In this document: piece by piece, positions 20,998 through 32,251 of the stretch
How the letters are laid out: every line of letters begins with the position of its first letter
How positions within the stretch are numbered: the stretch's first letter is position 1
Source: Oopsacas minuta
Lineage: Eukaryota; Porifera; Hexactinellida; Lyssacinosida; Leucopsacidae
Reading direction: 5' to 3'
DNA length: 64,000 nt
Assembly: GCA_024704765.1 (NCBI GenBank)
Contig: JAKMXF010000355.1
Location: 68,459 to 132,458 of the forward strand
The notes under the pieces: generated by a model
What the model was told of the DNA's origin: nothing
The model's database searches: none
Seen by the model: the letters and a program-made list of their open reading frames with translations, nothing else
Position numbers and translations under genes: made by a program

Positions 20998-22859
20998 GCT
21001 ATAACAAGCAAAAAATATTTCATAAAAATATCATTAGCATTTTCACTGAGTGAAATAGGCAAATAGGCATATCTTCAGAAAAGATTTTGCATGGATTGTT
21101 GGATTCTCATATTAGAATTATAAGGAAAATACTATTGCCGGTTTTTACAAAGTGCCGTATTTTACTGGATATGCGCAGGGCTCTTTATCATTTCGTGGCC
21201 ATTTTCGCATGAACACTTTTTACAATTTTGGAAAATTCCATACATTTTGGGAATCTTAAACTTTATCCTAATATTTTTGCACGCGCACTGCAAATGTGAT
21301 CAAGTAAGGTAGTGGTAAATTTTATTCATTCAGAGGTCTTGGAGCTTTTTTGTAGCCCCGGAACTTATCCAGCAAATAAGGTATATTAACAGCAGCAGCC
21401 CAACTTGAATATTCTGAATAAAAGAATTTGTGGATTCGGTGGTTGTATAATTATCATGCGGATAACGTAGGATACGTTTAATACTTTATACGTGATCTAT
21501 TCGAACGATTATACGTCTAGATTAATCTCGATATAGGAGATGTTTTTTGACATTATTAAACTTGTATGTATATCACATAATTATCAAATATTATATAATT
21601 TGGTCAACTAAGCTGAGATTTCTCATTAAAGAGAAGAGTTATTATCACTACGTATTTCCACATTTTAATCAAAACTCGATATTTACCGCTTTACATAGTT
21701 CAAAGATAGGATAATTTGAGTAATTGTGCCACATTATTCCCCACTGAGCAAATAAATTGGCACATGTTGACAACGTTCTTGCTCTATGGATTGATGGCAT
21801 GTATTTCTATAAGTGTGTAATGCATTCATTCGGCAAATGTGCACTAGTTCTGAAATACATTTACCAAACTTATGTCTTGCTCGTTAACCCATCCCTGATC
21901 CTGAAAAATGGCCAGGGTCATTGCATTGGTGTATTAGAATGCTATGGATATATAAATATATCAGATAGTTCGAAATTGAACATTGAACCAGAATTTAACA
22001 TTTAAATGCTGATCTGAGATTATTTTCGGTGAGGATCCAAATCCGACTAAGGTAATAATCGCAATGTATAAAATTGAAAATAACCAAAAATGGATCAATT
22101 CCAGAAAGCGTGAGTTTTTCAATATTTACCTACCCTAAATCAACTTTAAAGTCAATGCAAGGGTACATGGAAGTGCATATAGTAGAGTTTGATTATTACA
22201 ACACGAACATTGCACAAATTTTGGTTGCTAATAGGGGAACAGAATCAAGACAAATATATACTTAGGACCTGAAATATTAAGCGAGTTGCTTATAAGCGAA
22301 CTTCACTGTAGATGCATGCACCCAGCGTCCGGAGTATATGGCCAACTTTCAATCCAATGAGCAAATAGACTATAGTTTACAATATAGTATCCACCAAATA
22401 TGTATTGTTACAATGAATTCGGATTTTAAAGAGTTTTGTAGCAAATTATTACGAATAAATTTTCTATTCAGATTTTCGTAATCTTTCATGAAATTTACTT
22501 CATTGTAGGACTTGCATGTCAATGTCTGGAAAAGATTGTTTCATTAATAACGCAGAATTCTACACATTGCATTCTCAATAGATTTGGGAAATATGGTCAA
22601 TTAATTTTGTAGAGTGTCCGTTATCATAGCCTACTAAACATAAGGCGATTTCATTGAGCTAAATGCGTGGACCAGGGATAAGATGGAGGGGATTTTCGTA
22701 TACACCAATAATGTCAACATGTTTTTAATAAAACAAATAGTGGAGTTAATTCTCCCTTTGATTTTGTAACAATAGACATAAGTAGGGGTTACTTTTGGAT
22801 TAGATATAGAGAAGTAATTTTCCGACAAAAGTGAACGAGCAAAGCTCTCTCACTTTTGA
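20998..22859. other. ETFA upstream region, no further gene seen
   Basis: AT-rich. Short frames near 21757-22005 and 22074-22265 have no recognisable motif. No clear promoter element was identified. Confidence 0.5.
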
Positions 22860-22959
22860 AAAAGAGCCGGGCATGGCCGAAGCCAATCTTTTTGATATGG
22901 CAACAGCACAAAATGCAGCCTAAAAGTGCTGTTCCACTACACAGCAATATTCAAAATTT

Positions 22960-23110
22960 CTCTACCATAACCGATACGGTCGAAGTGTAGGTTCGTAACG
23001 AAATAGAAACAAAAATTTTACAAATTCGTTTTAACAAATTGACGAATCAAGTTGAGATTTTAGTACGTTTTGACGTCATAAATTTCACATTTTTCCCGAA
23101 CTATTCGGTT
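22960..23110 (+). repeat. Dispersed repeat family B, copy 1
   Basis: Resembles 30940-31080: CCGATACGG, AACAAAAA...TTTACAA/CCA, TTCGTTAAC-type, and AGTACGTTTTGACGTCATAAA blocks occur in the same order in both. Non-coding; possibly ends of a non-autonomous DNA transposon. Confidence 0.55.
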
Positions 23111-23125
23111 ATGTTTACTCTCCAA

Positions 23126-23297
23126 ATTTGTACAACTAATGCCAACTCTCAAAATATCAATTAGAATTAATGCCACATCTCAAAAAAATCGATTAGAACT
23201 AATACTAACTCTCCAAATCTCGAGTAGAACTACTGCCTATTCTCGACTAGAAAAAATGCGAAATCTTCACTTCGAACTAACGACAACTCTAGAAATA
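23126..23297. repeat. Short degenerate tandem repeat, about 33-bp period
   Basis: Five to six diverged units built on an AACTAATGCCAACTCTC...ATTAG pattern. No function inferred. Confidence 0.6.
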
Positions 23298-24239
23298 GGC
23301 ACTGGTTAATACACCTTTTCATTTCATGTACACGAATGTATTACAAAAATTAGTGAAGTATTCGATCAATCCCTAGTCCAAAGTTTTGACGACCAATTTC
23401 GCCTTGGTATATATGATGTTTGGATTTGGCCTTATCGAAAATCATTTGATCCGCCAAATCTTTTGACACCGATCAAATCATTTGACACCTACAATTTTGC
23501 CATTGAGAGCAAATTTTACCAATTCTTACGTTATCTACATGAAAAAGCAATGTTTGCACATGATAAACTCGTATATATGAAAAGTGAATAAAAAGCCGGA
23601 CGAAAGGTAATAAAGATCCCCACATGTCTGTCTAGTACATCATTGGTTAACCTGAGATAGAAGTTTAAACATATTTGTACAAGATTTAGGTGCAAAATTG
23701 TTTAGCGATCTATCGACTATGTCACGTATCGGAATTTTAATCACATTAGTAGAGGGTAGGCTCATCAATACTTTAAAGATTGGCTCCATGTATATAATGT
23801 AATCTACTTCTACTAACATTCAAATAAATCTGTGTTGGAGTCTGAGGATTTTTGTATACTTAGTCGAGGTCACCAGATAACAGAACAGTAGACAAATAAT
23901 AAGGAAAGTAGAACCATACCTTGTTATCATAGTTCATGGTATATTAGTGTTCAAACTTGTTTGGAATCATCTTTGGCCTCTCTAACAAAAGTGGCATGCG
24001 TGTTAGTGCCATGTGCCAATACTTTTGGCAAGGCAGTCTATAGTATATAAGAAAATAATATGGGGTTGCAATAGCTAGTGTCTCTAAAGTTTCTATACTT
24101 CTGTAGTATATATCACAATGCGTTTTCCACGAGTGTAACGAATAAACTCGATATCTTAATTAACTACTAAATTTAAGGTTTCATAATTTATGTATTCATA
24201 TATACAAAAGATTTAATTCCAATTACCAAAAATATATAA
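23298..24239. other. No gene seen
   Basis: AT-rich spacer with short local repeats of an AATCATTTGA word near 23445-23490. Confidence 0.45.
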
Positions 24240-24389
24240 TGCATCCTAAATAGAAAGTCAAAATTCAAAGGTTTTGGAAAGATTGACCCAACACAAGAAC
24301 ATAATCATGATACTAATAGATTAAACACAATTATCTCCGAAAAAAAGAGAGCAGCTAAAAATCTAGCAATATGTTACGTGATATTTTGA
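24240..24389 (+). pseudogene. FLYWCH zinc-finger fragment
   Basis: The frame starts right after a stop and encodes a Cys, Gly/Lys-rich turn and EHNHDTNRL, followed by a basic KKRAAKN helix. This fits the C-terminal half of a FLYWCH finger, a DNA-binding domain frequent in MULE transposases. The first half is missing. It is probably a relic of a MULE distinct from the one at 26721-29800. Confidence 0.4.
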
Positions 24390-24795
24390 TTGATATACAA
24401 TGGAGTCTTCAAATAACCGACAAGTTAGAGACATGGCTGTCCGTTGTAGAGAATTATCCGGTCCTTGGAGACTGCTTAGGTATTAACAAATCACATGCTT
24501 GGCAAATTCAAGCCGTGCCACAAGGTTTGTCTACTTTTCGGAGTGTCCCTATTGGGAGACTCCACTGCAAGCCGAAATCACTAAGAAGCAGCCACTAGTA
24601 TATTCGATTACAACACTAGAAATATTAGGTCTAAAAGACAAATGCTGTAGATTCCACGAACGCACAATCAGAAATGAGTTTCTTCACAAGATATCTGATG
24701 GAGAGGAAAGTGTAACAAACTTAGACGAAGGTATATGGCATGAACAGTCTATAGAATCTAGTAAAACTACTATTGGGATATATGTGGTAGTCTAG
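24390..24795 (+). other. Unrecognised open frames after the FLYWCH fragment
   Basis: Overlapping frames (24371-24598 and 24499-24795) include segments such as FSECPYWETPLQAEI and RFHERTIRNEFLHKISDGEE. Their composition looks more protein-like than the flanks, but I cannot assign a family. Confidence 0.3.
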
Positions 24796-26712
24796 ACTCC
24801 TTTAAATAAGGACTGCAGGAGCTAGAACTCAGTTCCTGGAACTTGGATCAATTTGAATAAATTTGATGTTCCATACTTCATAAGTGCCACACTTTAATCC
24901 GAATATATCAATCCACTAAATATTTATAGAAATATACTTCATCAATCGCAAAATGTAAAACTTTTGTCGAAATATATCTCAATTTTGTGCTTAGTAAGCA
25001 TTTTTGTGAGTAAATTCGTCCATATTTATACACCGTAGAACGATTACTACTAAAGATAAGATTTCAGCATGATCCAATGAGATTTTAATAGAATTTAAGA
25101 TGATAAAGTTGTAAAATTCTTGCGTTACAATATATAGTCATATTGAAATTAAGCCATGGTTAGTAAATATATCATATCAAAATGTATTACTTGGGTATGA
25201 GAGTCGGGTGTATACTAGGTATTGGATTGATTAAATTGGAGAAAGCATTTACACCTTCTTTGAGAAAAATTATTTTGAATTTGTATTAAATATGACATCA
25301 GCCACATGATACCTTTTGGATTTCCCAACTTTATCATGTCCAATTATAATATTCGTATAAAAATACCATGGAATCATTGAGTATAATTCCTGAAAACTTG
25401 TCTGTAATCTTATCCTTCTATGATGTGTGAAAGATATACACCTTCCACTGAAAAATGTCTACTAAGCACAAATTTTCACACATTTCGAAAAGATTTGGGA
25501 ATAATAATAGATTTCTCTAAATATCTAATCAATTTATTCGGATAAAACGTGGCAATTTTGAAATACAGTCAACTCCGCTTAATAGGGACACATCGGTTCC
25601 GGTCCACTTGTTCTGAATAAGTGAAATTCCCAAATAACCGTAAAATTTCGAATAATGATACTAAATGGCAACATATTTCCGTTACAGTGTTCACTAATGC
25701 ATGCTTACCACTCTATGTTGTGCCATACCAATCAAAAGCTTAAATCTGAAATTATCGGATTGGTTAGTGCCAATTCGTGAAACTATGGTGATAATAATCA
25801 GTAGGAAATAATATTTGAATTGTCGAAATTAACCAAATTTTGTCAGTATTTATAGAATTTTTCTTCATGTACCAAGAGTATTTGAATTAGATAAAATCAG
25901 GAGATATTTCGGCTTGATTGCGTTACTGATTTTCACTCGATTACCAGATATACATATTCCAACCTATAACCCTATTTTGCTTGGACAAGTAGTTGTTTTA
26001 TGTAGTACTTACTTTGTTAACACTTGACATTTGTCTATTTAGCTCCTCCTGTTGCGTCAGGATTTTACCTGAGAGGGCTATAATTAGTTAGGGGCAGTCT
26101 GGACCCAATCATAGTGATTAGGTATAAAATATTAGCGCCCTTTGAACACGAAATTATGTATAACGGCAGCTGACTAAGAACGAATACAGTAACTTAGATA
26201 TGAAGTAATTGAAATAAAGCAAACAAGTACATGCATAAAATTTAATTGAGATACATTAAGAAATCCTTCCTAGAGGTATACTTTTGTGCAAATCTAACCC
26301 CGTCAGGTGATGGTTCAGAGAACGAAATTTGGCTTATAGGTATAACTTCATTGCTAAAGAATCTTGATCTAATGCAGTCAATAAGCTGGGTAGCAATATT
26401 GCATCGCCTATGTAAAGAGTGGACCCAAAGTCTACATATGCCCAATTTTGCAGAGTACAGGTCATCCGAGACTGAATAGGAACAGGATTCATCAAGCTGC
26501 ATTTCAATCCGATAGGAAGTGAGAATTTCTTCGGCAAAGCATATACCAACAACCTAGATAAAAGGAACTACTTGTTAATGGTATATAACCCATAAAGTAT
26601 TTGAAAAAGCTTTAAAATTCATGAATACAACATTGTTCTGGCAATTTTGTTTCCTGAACAAAAAAATTGCTTTATTGGCTAAAGATCATGGAGTTTCAGA
26701 AATATAATCAGG
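24796..26712. other. No gene; pogo/Tigger-like terminal repeat relic at about 25566
   Basis: The CAGTCAACTCCGCTTAATAG block at about 25566 resembles pogo/Tigger ends, and related blocks occur near 44322 and 47683. No transposase is adjacent. The open frames at 26242-26552 on both strands overlap one another and carry no motif. Confidence 0.4.
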
Positions 26713-26733
26713 TTCTCTTCGCATCTGTATAAT

Positions 26734-26955
26734 TTGATCGAATTCTTTGTAGAACTTTGATCAAATTTTCTTATGGCGAACTTTGATCGAATGATGAAAA
26801 AGGAAAATTTTGATCAAAGTTCTACTAGAATGTCTTCAGTCGAACTTTGATCGAAAAATGAGAACTTTGATCGAAAAATGCGAACTTTGATCAAAAATGT
26901 AGAACTTTGATCGAAAATGTAGAACTTTTATCGAAAAATGTGGAACTTTGATCAA
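26734..26955. repeat. Subterminal GAACTTTGATC repeats, MULE left end
   Basis: About nine copies of a roughly 20-bp unit around GAACTTTGATCAAAA/CGAAA, one of them inverted. The mirrored array at about 29690-29788 has about five. Likely transposase binding sites. Confidence 0.85.
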
Positions 26956-27680
26956 AATGAGTACTTGTATTTATCACATAAATATCACGAGTTATATAAT
27001 TTGGTTAACTAACATGAGATTTCTTTCTATCAATTCGGGAACTAGTATTTACGTGTAAAATATCTGTGGCAAAAATCAGCCCAATAGAAGTTACGTCACC
27101 AGAATTTATTAATTGAACGATTAATACGATCTAGTGTGTACTATTTTGACCTGAAATCATCACTTTGACCTCATTGTTAGATTATTCCGATCGCAAATTA
27201 AGTGTTAGATTCAATGCGTGTGTCCCATCTTTAACATCATTCCATAGGCTTTAGATGCTCAGCTATATATTTTGCAGTTTTTACTGTGCCAACTATACTT
27301 TAGTATGAGGCTCAGTATTGATCTCAGTGCTTATTTGTTTTGTATTTTTTGTCTCTTGTTTCCGTTTTCGTTCTCCAGGCCACACCGTTTACGATTAAGA
27401 GCTGAAAATTATCAAAGGGTTCAGTGTCAGTCTGTGCGACCTATAGATTTGTACCTTGGTATACTATTTTTGATCTGACATGATTTGGCACTTCTGTGCC
27501 AATTTAATTTACCATTGTGATTGTTTTAACTTCTAGAAAATTCCAATAGTTCTGATTTCTCAAACTTTATTTTCTTTGAATATTTTACTGTGGTATTTAG
27601 AATAATCTTATCAATAGTTTGCATCGTTTTACTAAAGTACTCTTCGATATTTCATACATCGCTCTTATTCATCTCAATCA

Positions 27681-28859
27681 ATGGAATATAGTGTTATCGA
27701 AGTTAAAAAAATTGGTTCTGTTAACTATGAATGTCAAAGCTTTCGATATAATCAGTCCTCCTCGTCCTCAACATCCATTTATTTGAGGTGTGCCCTGTGG
27801 AGCTGCAAAGAAATTGAATGTCATGGTACAGGGCGAATTGATCTCACAACTAATCTTTCTCACCGAAAAAACTATCATAATCACACTGAAGCCTCCTACG
27901 GATCCAGTTTAATAGTTCTGAATAATAGAATCAAACGTGCTGCAGAATCGTCAACAGGAAATCTAAGGGAAATCTTTGATGATGTGACTTCCACGGATCA
28001 AGCAGGTGCATTAGTGAGTTATCGCAGTGTTCGAAATACGATGGTTAAAAGAAAAAGACTTGAATTACCAGGGAATCCTCTAAAGCCTGAACAATTTGAA
28101 GAAATGATCAAACAAACACAATTTGCAAACTTTTTCCGAACAATGATAATCTCATCAGAAGGCTTTGCAGCTTTATTCTGGTCTGATCTTATGTTTGAAT
28201 CTCTGAAAAATACTGATGCGATCAATTTTGATGCAACTTTTTTTGCCCCCAAATTATTTTGTCAGTTGCTTACTATTTTCTTACAAGAAGGTCATCATGC
28301 TTTGCCAGCCATACATATTTTAATGTCAAAAAAATCAGAATCTCTCTATGACGATGTTCTGCAAAAGGTAACAGAATTTATGCCTGATTTCAAACCAAAA
28401 TTAGCTGTAGGTGACTATGAAAGGGCTTCAAGAAATTCATTTCGCACAGTTTTCAATTCGATAGAAGTATCAGGATGCCTGTTTCATTTTTCGAGTGCTA
28501 TTTGGAAATGGGTAACAAAGCTACATCTCACTTCTTCGTATAGAAAGAACTCTGAGTTTAATGGATGGGTCAGGTCTGTTATGGTACTTCCCATGTTACC
28601 TAAAGAAGAAATTCTACCAGTCTATAGATTGTTATTTGGAGTTGCTCTACAAAATATGAATGATCATGAGATTATTAATCTTCAAAGGTTTAAGAATTAC
28701 ATAAAGAGAGAATGGATGAACAGAAATGATTTATCAATATCCCATTCTATTCAAACAACTAATAACTGTTCTGAAGTATATCATCGGGGTTTAAAGTCTC
28801 TCATCCGTGTAAAAAAGCCTAGCCTATGGGCATTTATGGAATGTCTCGAAAGACGCTGA
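27681..28859 (+). CDS. MULE transposase with N-terminal FLYWCH-type finger
   Basis: A 392-codon frame. Residues 16-70 form a FLYWCH-like zinc finger (Cys18 or Cys37/Cys42, then HNH at 66-68) expected to bind the terminal repeats. The MULE DDE core follows: Asp184 in INFDATF, Asp245 in GDYERA, the Cys266-x-x-His269 insertion motif GCLFHF, and Glu365 in TTNNCSEVYHRG. All three catalytic residues are present. The frame ends at 28859 just after ECLE, while the downstream frame continues the same helix (SRKTLKKYDLEYQRMK). A one-base indel near 28845-28855 therefore separates it from the RING part. Original length was about 530 residues. Confidence 0.9.
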   Translation: MEYSVIEVKKIGSVNYECQSFRYNQSSSSSTSIYLRCALWSCKEIECHGTGRIDLTTNLSHRKNYHNHTEASYGSSLIVLNNRIKRAAESSTGNLREIFDDVTSTDQAGALVSYRSVRNTMVKRKRLELPGNPLKPEQFEEMIKQTQFANFFRTMIISSEGFAALFWSDLMFESLKNTDAINFDATFFAPKLFCQLLTIFLQEGHHALPAIHILMSKKSESLYDDVLQKVTEFMPDFKPKLAVGDYERASRNSFRTVFNSIEVSGCLFHFSSAIWKWVTKLHLTSSYRKNSEFNGWVRSVMVLPMLPKEEILPVYRLLFGVALQNMNDHEIINLQRFKNYIKREWMNRNDLSISHSIQTTNNCSEVYHRGLKSLIRVKKPSLWAFMECLERR

Positions 28860-29284
28860 AAAAATACGACCTTGAATACCAGAGAATGAAGAATGGCCTA
28901 GAAATTGGCGAGCGAAGTGCAAAGGATATAAATAATGAGAAAATTAGAAACAAATGTAGAGAAAAACTTCTAAGAAAAGTATGCACATCACTAGAATATA
29001 TTAAAGAAATTTCAAATACTATTGGTAATCCGCAATTTTGGACTTATTCGGGATCTACGGAATTTGAAGAAAGTATAGATGAAACTTCTGATAGTTCAAG
29101 CGATGAAGAATCAATGGCGAAGAATCCGTGTATCATTTGTTTGAACAGTAGAGATTTAACGTTTGTCTTCATACCTTGTGGACATGCTAATGTATGCGGA
29201 AATTGTGAACTGAATTTTACGCTAGGTGATAGATGTCCAGTTTGTCGTTCCATTATAATGAACAAGATGCAGATTTTCCAATAG
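28826..29284 (+). CDS. C-terminal RING-finger part of the MULE transposase
   Basis: Overlaps the previous frame by 34 bp and continues it after a one-base shift. A Lys/Glu-rich helical region (about 1-65) and an acidic Ser/Asp/Glu linker (about 79-98) lead to a C3HC4 RING: Cys102, Cys105, Cys118, His120, Cys124/127, Cys137 and Cys140 (CPVCRS), ending nine residues later. RING fingers of this IAP-like type usually bind E2 enzymes and act as ubiquitin ligases. In this copy it is out of frame with the DDE core, so it would not be made as a fusion without frameshifting or a second start. Confidence 0.88.
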   Translation: MGIYGMSRKTLKKYDLEYQRMKNGLEIGERSAKDINNEKIRNKCREKLLRKVCTSLEYIKEISNTIGNPQFWTYSGSTEFEESIDETSDSSSDEESMAKNPCIICLNSRDLTFVFIPCGHANVCGNCELNFTLGDRCPVCRSIIMNKMQIFQ

Positions 29285-29934
29285 CAAAGTCAATTCAACG
29301 TTTGACATGCCAGTTTAACTGAATATTAGAATTAGGTTAATGTGACAATATATTGTAGTTTAGTGATGGTATAATTTCTAAAGTTAGATAGCGAATATTA
29401 CTTTATAGTAACATTATCCAAATGCTATTAGAATGTAGAAGTAATATATGTGTCATATGTGTTCTATCCTAAGTTGTTTAATACTTCTTTCAGTGAAGAC
29501 TTATTACGTATAACACGTATTAATAGTTCAATCAATAATTTTTGGTGACGTAACTTCTATTGGGCTGATTTCTACCACAGATATTTTGTACATAAACGCT
29601 AGTTCCCGAATTGGTAAAAAGAAATCTCGTGTTAGTTAACCAAATTATATAACTCATGATATTTATGTGATAAATACAAGTACTCATTTTTCGATCAAAG
29701 TTCTACATTTTTGATCAAAGTTCTCATTTTTTGATCAAAGTTCGACAAAAGAAAATTTGATCAAAGTTCTACAAAGAAATCGATCAAAATAAATAGATGC
29801 TTCTCTTCAATTGCGCATGTTTTTGTGAATACCTTTGTAATTTTTGCAAATTTTATGCAAATATTATCAGAGATTTCATATATGACTCTTGGAATTCTTT
29901 AAGTATCTGTCATGTGTTACATTTTTGCTGTTTA

Positions 29935-30590
29935 GGTAAGTGGTTGGGCCATTGGTATTCAAGCTATTAGAAATCTAAGGAATCAGTCTGGTAACCTCAC
30001 AATATCAATATATGGCTACGCCAACCTATACTTCCCTATTTTCACACCTGCTTATAATCTCTTGAAAATGCTCCCAATAGGTGGAAAATATATGTCCTGA
30101 AGAATAATAATAGGTTGGTTGAGCATTGTATGAGATAATGCGACATAAGGGTTACCTAATTGCAACATTAAGTCACTGATATGACAATATTCTAATCCTG
30201 GCTGGCATTTTGGTATAAGTGTTGGGAAGCTGCAAATTAAGACCGATATAAGACGGGTATCTAGCAACTTACAAGGCCAAACATTTTTATTAAACCTAGA
30301 GTATATGAATTGAAACTGTTAATCTATAATCCAGATGTATGACGCCATAATGCATTTGCATTATTTAACACACATTTATATCGGTATATATTGGAAAATA
30401 CTCAACAATCTATAAGCGATAATCAGGATATATATTTGCCAAAGATTAGAAGATTTCATAGAATTAAAACGCAAGTGTGAAAATTGGGCAGTTTTTCTTA
30501 GCGTAGCCCTATTGTGAGTGTGAGGTCACTTGGCTGATAGCTTAGATATTCTAATAGCTAGAATACCAATAGTCCAATCACTTGCTTACA
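29935..30590. mobile_element. Non-autonomous element with about 100-bp inverted repeats
   Basis: AAGTGGTTGGGCCATTGGTATTC near 29937 is matched in inverted order near 30590 (GAATACCAATAGTCCAATCACT). Similarity continues inward past CTATTAGAA and CTCACA to a GGCTACGC block. No coding frame. Target duplication was not resolved. It lies only about 130 bp from the MULE. Confidence 0.65.
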
Positions 30591-30939
30591 AAGCAAAAGT
30601 GAAGCAAATGACAAATACCTGTAGAACGAATTGCATTGAACACAAATATGCAATATAAATATCGAATTCCAAGAGACATATAAGAATTCTCCAATAAAAT
30701 AACAAGAGCAAAGATTACATTGAAAGTTTCTCAGAAACGAGAGTTCGGGAAGTTACAATGTACATAATTCAGAATTCGCATAGTCGATAGTACAAATAGC
30801 AATATTTGTTGATCAGTAAGCAAAAACCTGTCTAACATTTGTAACCAGTGCAATCAGCCCTTAACGTTAATTATGAATACTAATTAATTAAAGGTATTAT
30901 TAATATCCAAGTTGGCCGGATTGGTTAATCGAAATGGTT
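30591..30939. other. No gene seen
   Basis: AT-rich spacer, nothing recognised. Confidence 0.5.
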
Positions 30940-31080
30940 AAAGGGTAGTCGACCGATACGGCTGAGGTGTTACATTAGTAACAAAAAGGGAAACAAAAAA
31001 TTTACCACTTCGTTAACCGATTCACGAACCCCAATCGATAATTTAGCACGTTTTTTACGTCATAAAAATCGGATTGTCCT
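30940..31080 (+). repeat. Dispersed repeat family B, copy 2
   Basis: Matches 22960-23110 in order of blocks (CCGATACGG, AACAAAAA, TTCGTTAACCGA, TTTTTTACGTCATAAA). Non-coding. Confidence 0.55.
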
Positions 31081-32092
31081 GGAAGTATTCAGTTAAACTA
31101 GATTCAATAAAAGTGACTAACTGGTTAACCAATAATGATATGTATCCAACAAATGGATTTAATGTCGAGATTCCGATTCCCAATATGTTGAATCACATAA
31201 AATCTGACCAAAATAAGTCGTTTTTTTCGTTTTGCATAACGTTTGGTACATCTCAAATGTGTAGGACCAATGAATAAATAGATAGAAACAACGCTATTCG
31301 GTTAACCGAATATATTTTATCATGGCAGTTACAAGGATATTATGGCGGTTAACCGAAACCAGATATCATATAATTATCACTGTATTGGGACACCCTTCAA
31401 GCGAACACTACAAAGTAGAACTCGGACAAGATCTAAACTCAGTTAATACCTACTTTTGTCGAAAATAGACTATCCATTTTGTTTTAATTGTATAGGGAAA
31501 ATATTCGGATAGGACGTACTTCGGATAGAACATACGAATTTTTGGTTCCCGAAGGGTACGTCATAACCGAGTTTTACTGGATAACGAATTCACGGCTATT
31601 ACGAATAAAAGTAAACCGTCCCATTTGATTTTTATTTGATGAAGATATCAAATCATGCATATCAGAAATACAGAACACGACAAAGTGAAATCACAGTTAT
31701 AACGAAATATGCGACAAAGTCAATTTTGTTTAAGAACAGAGGCATAGCAAGCATTTCCTAATTGGGGTTGCTAGCAACCCCTTAATAACAAGGAGATTGC
31801 TTTAAATCCTGGTGGGGATTCCGGGGCTAAAGAAAAGTGTGGTTATCAATGATCTGTCCCTAAACCGATGTCGTTAAATCCGAAGTTTACTTACATTAGG
31901 TTACACAGTGGATTAAAAAGCCTCTGGTAAACCATAGGTACTGGGTGTATCACAGCAATAATGTATTATTTGGGCATGGGTGATTATCAATAAAATTTCA
32001 GAAACTGATATAACTTCTTGTTGTATAATTTTGATTAGGGGGTCAGTGGAATACTAAAGAATATCGAATGCCATAATCGTCTGAACAAATTC
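31081..32092. other. No gene; transposon-end relics
   Basis: Contains a pogo-like end near 31500-31585 (GAGTTTTACTGG side), a GGCATAGCAAGCATTTCC block at 31740 belonging to the family also at 18218 and 62278, and an AAACCGATGTCGTTAAATCC block near 31863 similar to one near 55410. Confidence 0.4.
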
Positions 32093-32131
32093 TTTGAACA
32101 ATTAAGTGTAGTGTACACTTAATTGTTCAAA
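32093..32131. repeat. Perfect 18-bp palindrome with 3-nt loop
   Basis: Arms TTTGAACAATTAAGTGTA and its exact complement around GTG. Could form a cruciform; no gene adjoins it. Confidence 0.9.
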
Positions 32132-32251
32132 GGTAAACTCAATTACGATCTCACTTCAATATATAAGTCTTTGTAAATGTTCGAACTACCTTGTCTATGA
32201 TTCTTACAACAATCGAACCTCACTAGAGTGTACAGAAATGGGGCAGAAATA

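Larger units (their letters stand above)
26721..29800 (+). mobile_element. MULE transposon with FLYWCH, DDE and RING modules
   Basis: A 3,080-bp element beginning GCATCTGTATAATTTGATCG and ending with a matching inverted end (...CGATCAAAATAAATAGATGC). It is flanked by a perfect 8-bp duplication TTCTCTTC (26713-26720, 29801-29808), which suggests recent insertion. Long inverted ends (about 430 bp left, 300 bp right) hold arrays of GAACTTTGATCAAAA-like units and then a conserved block up to about 27140 and from about 29530. Inside is a nearly intact transposase (27681-28859) and, after one frame change, a RING finger (28826-29284). Confidence 0.92.

Noticed and set aside
26734-26955. CRISPR array
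   Set aside because: Units are degenerate with irregular spacing, mirrored at the other end of a MULE, in a eukaryotic genome.
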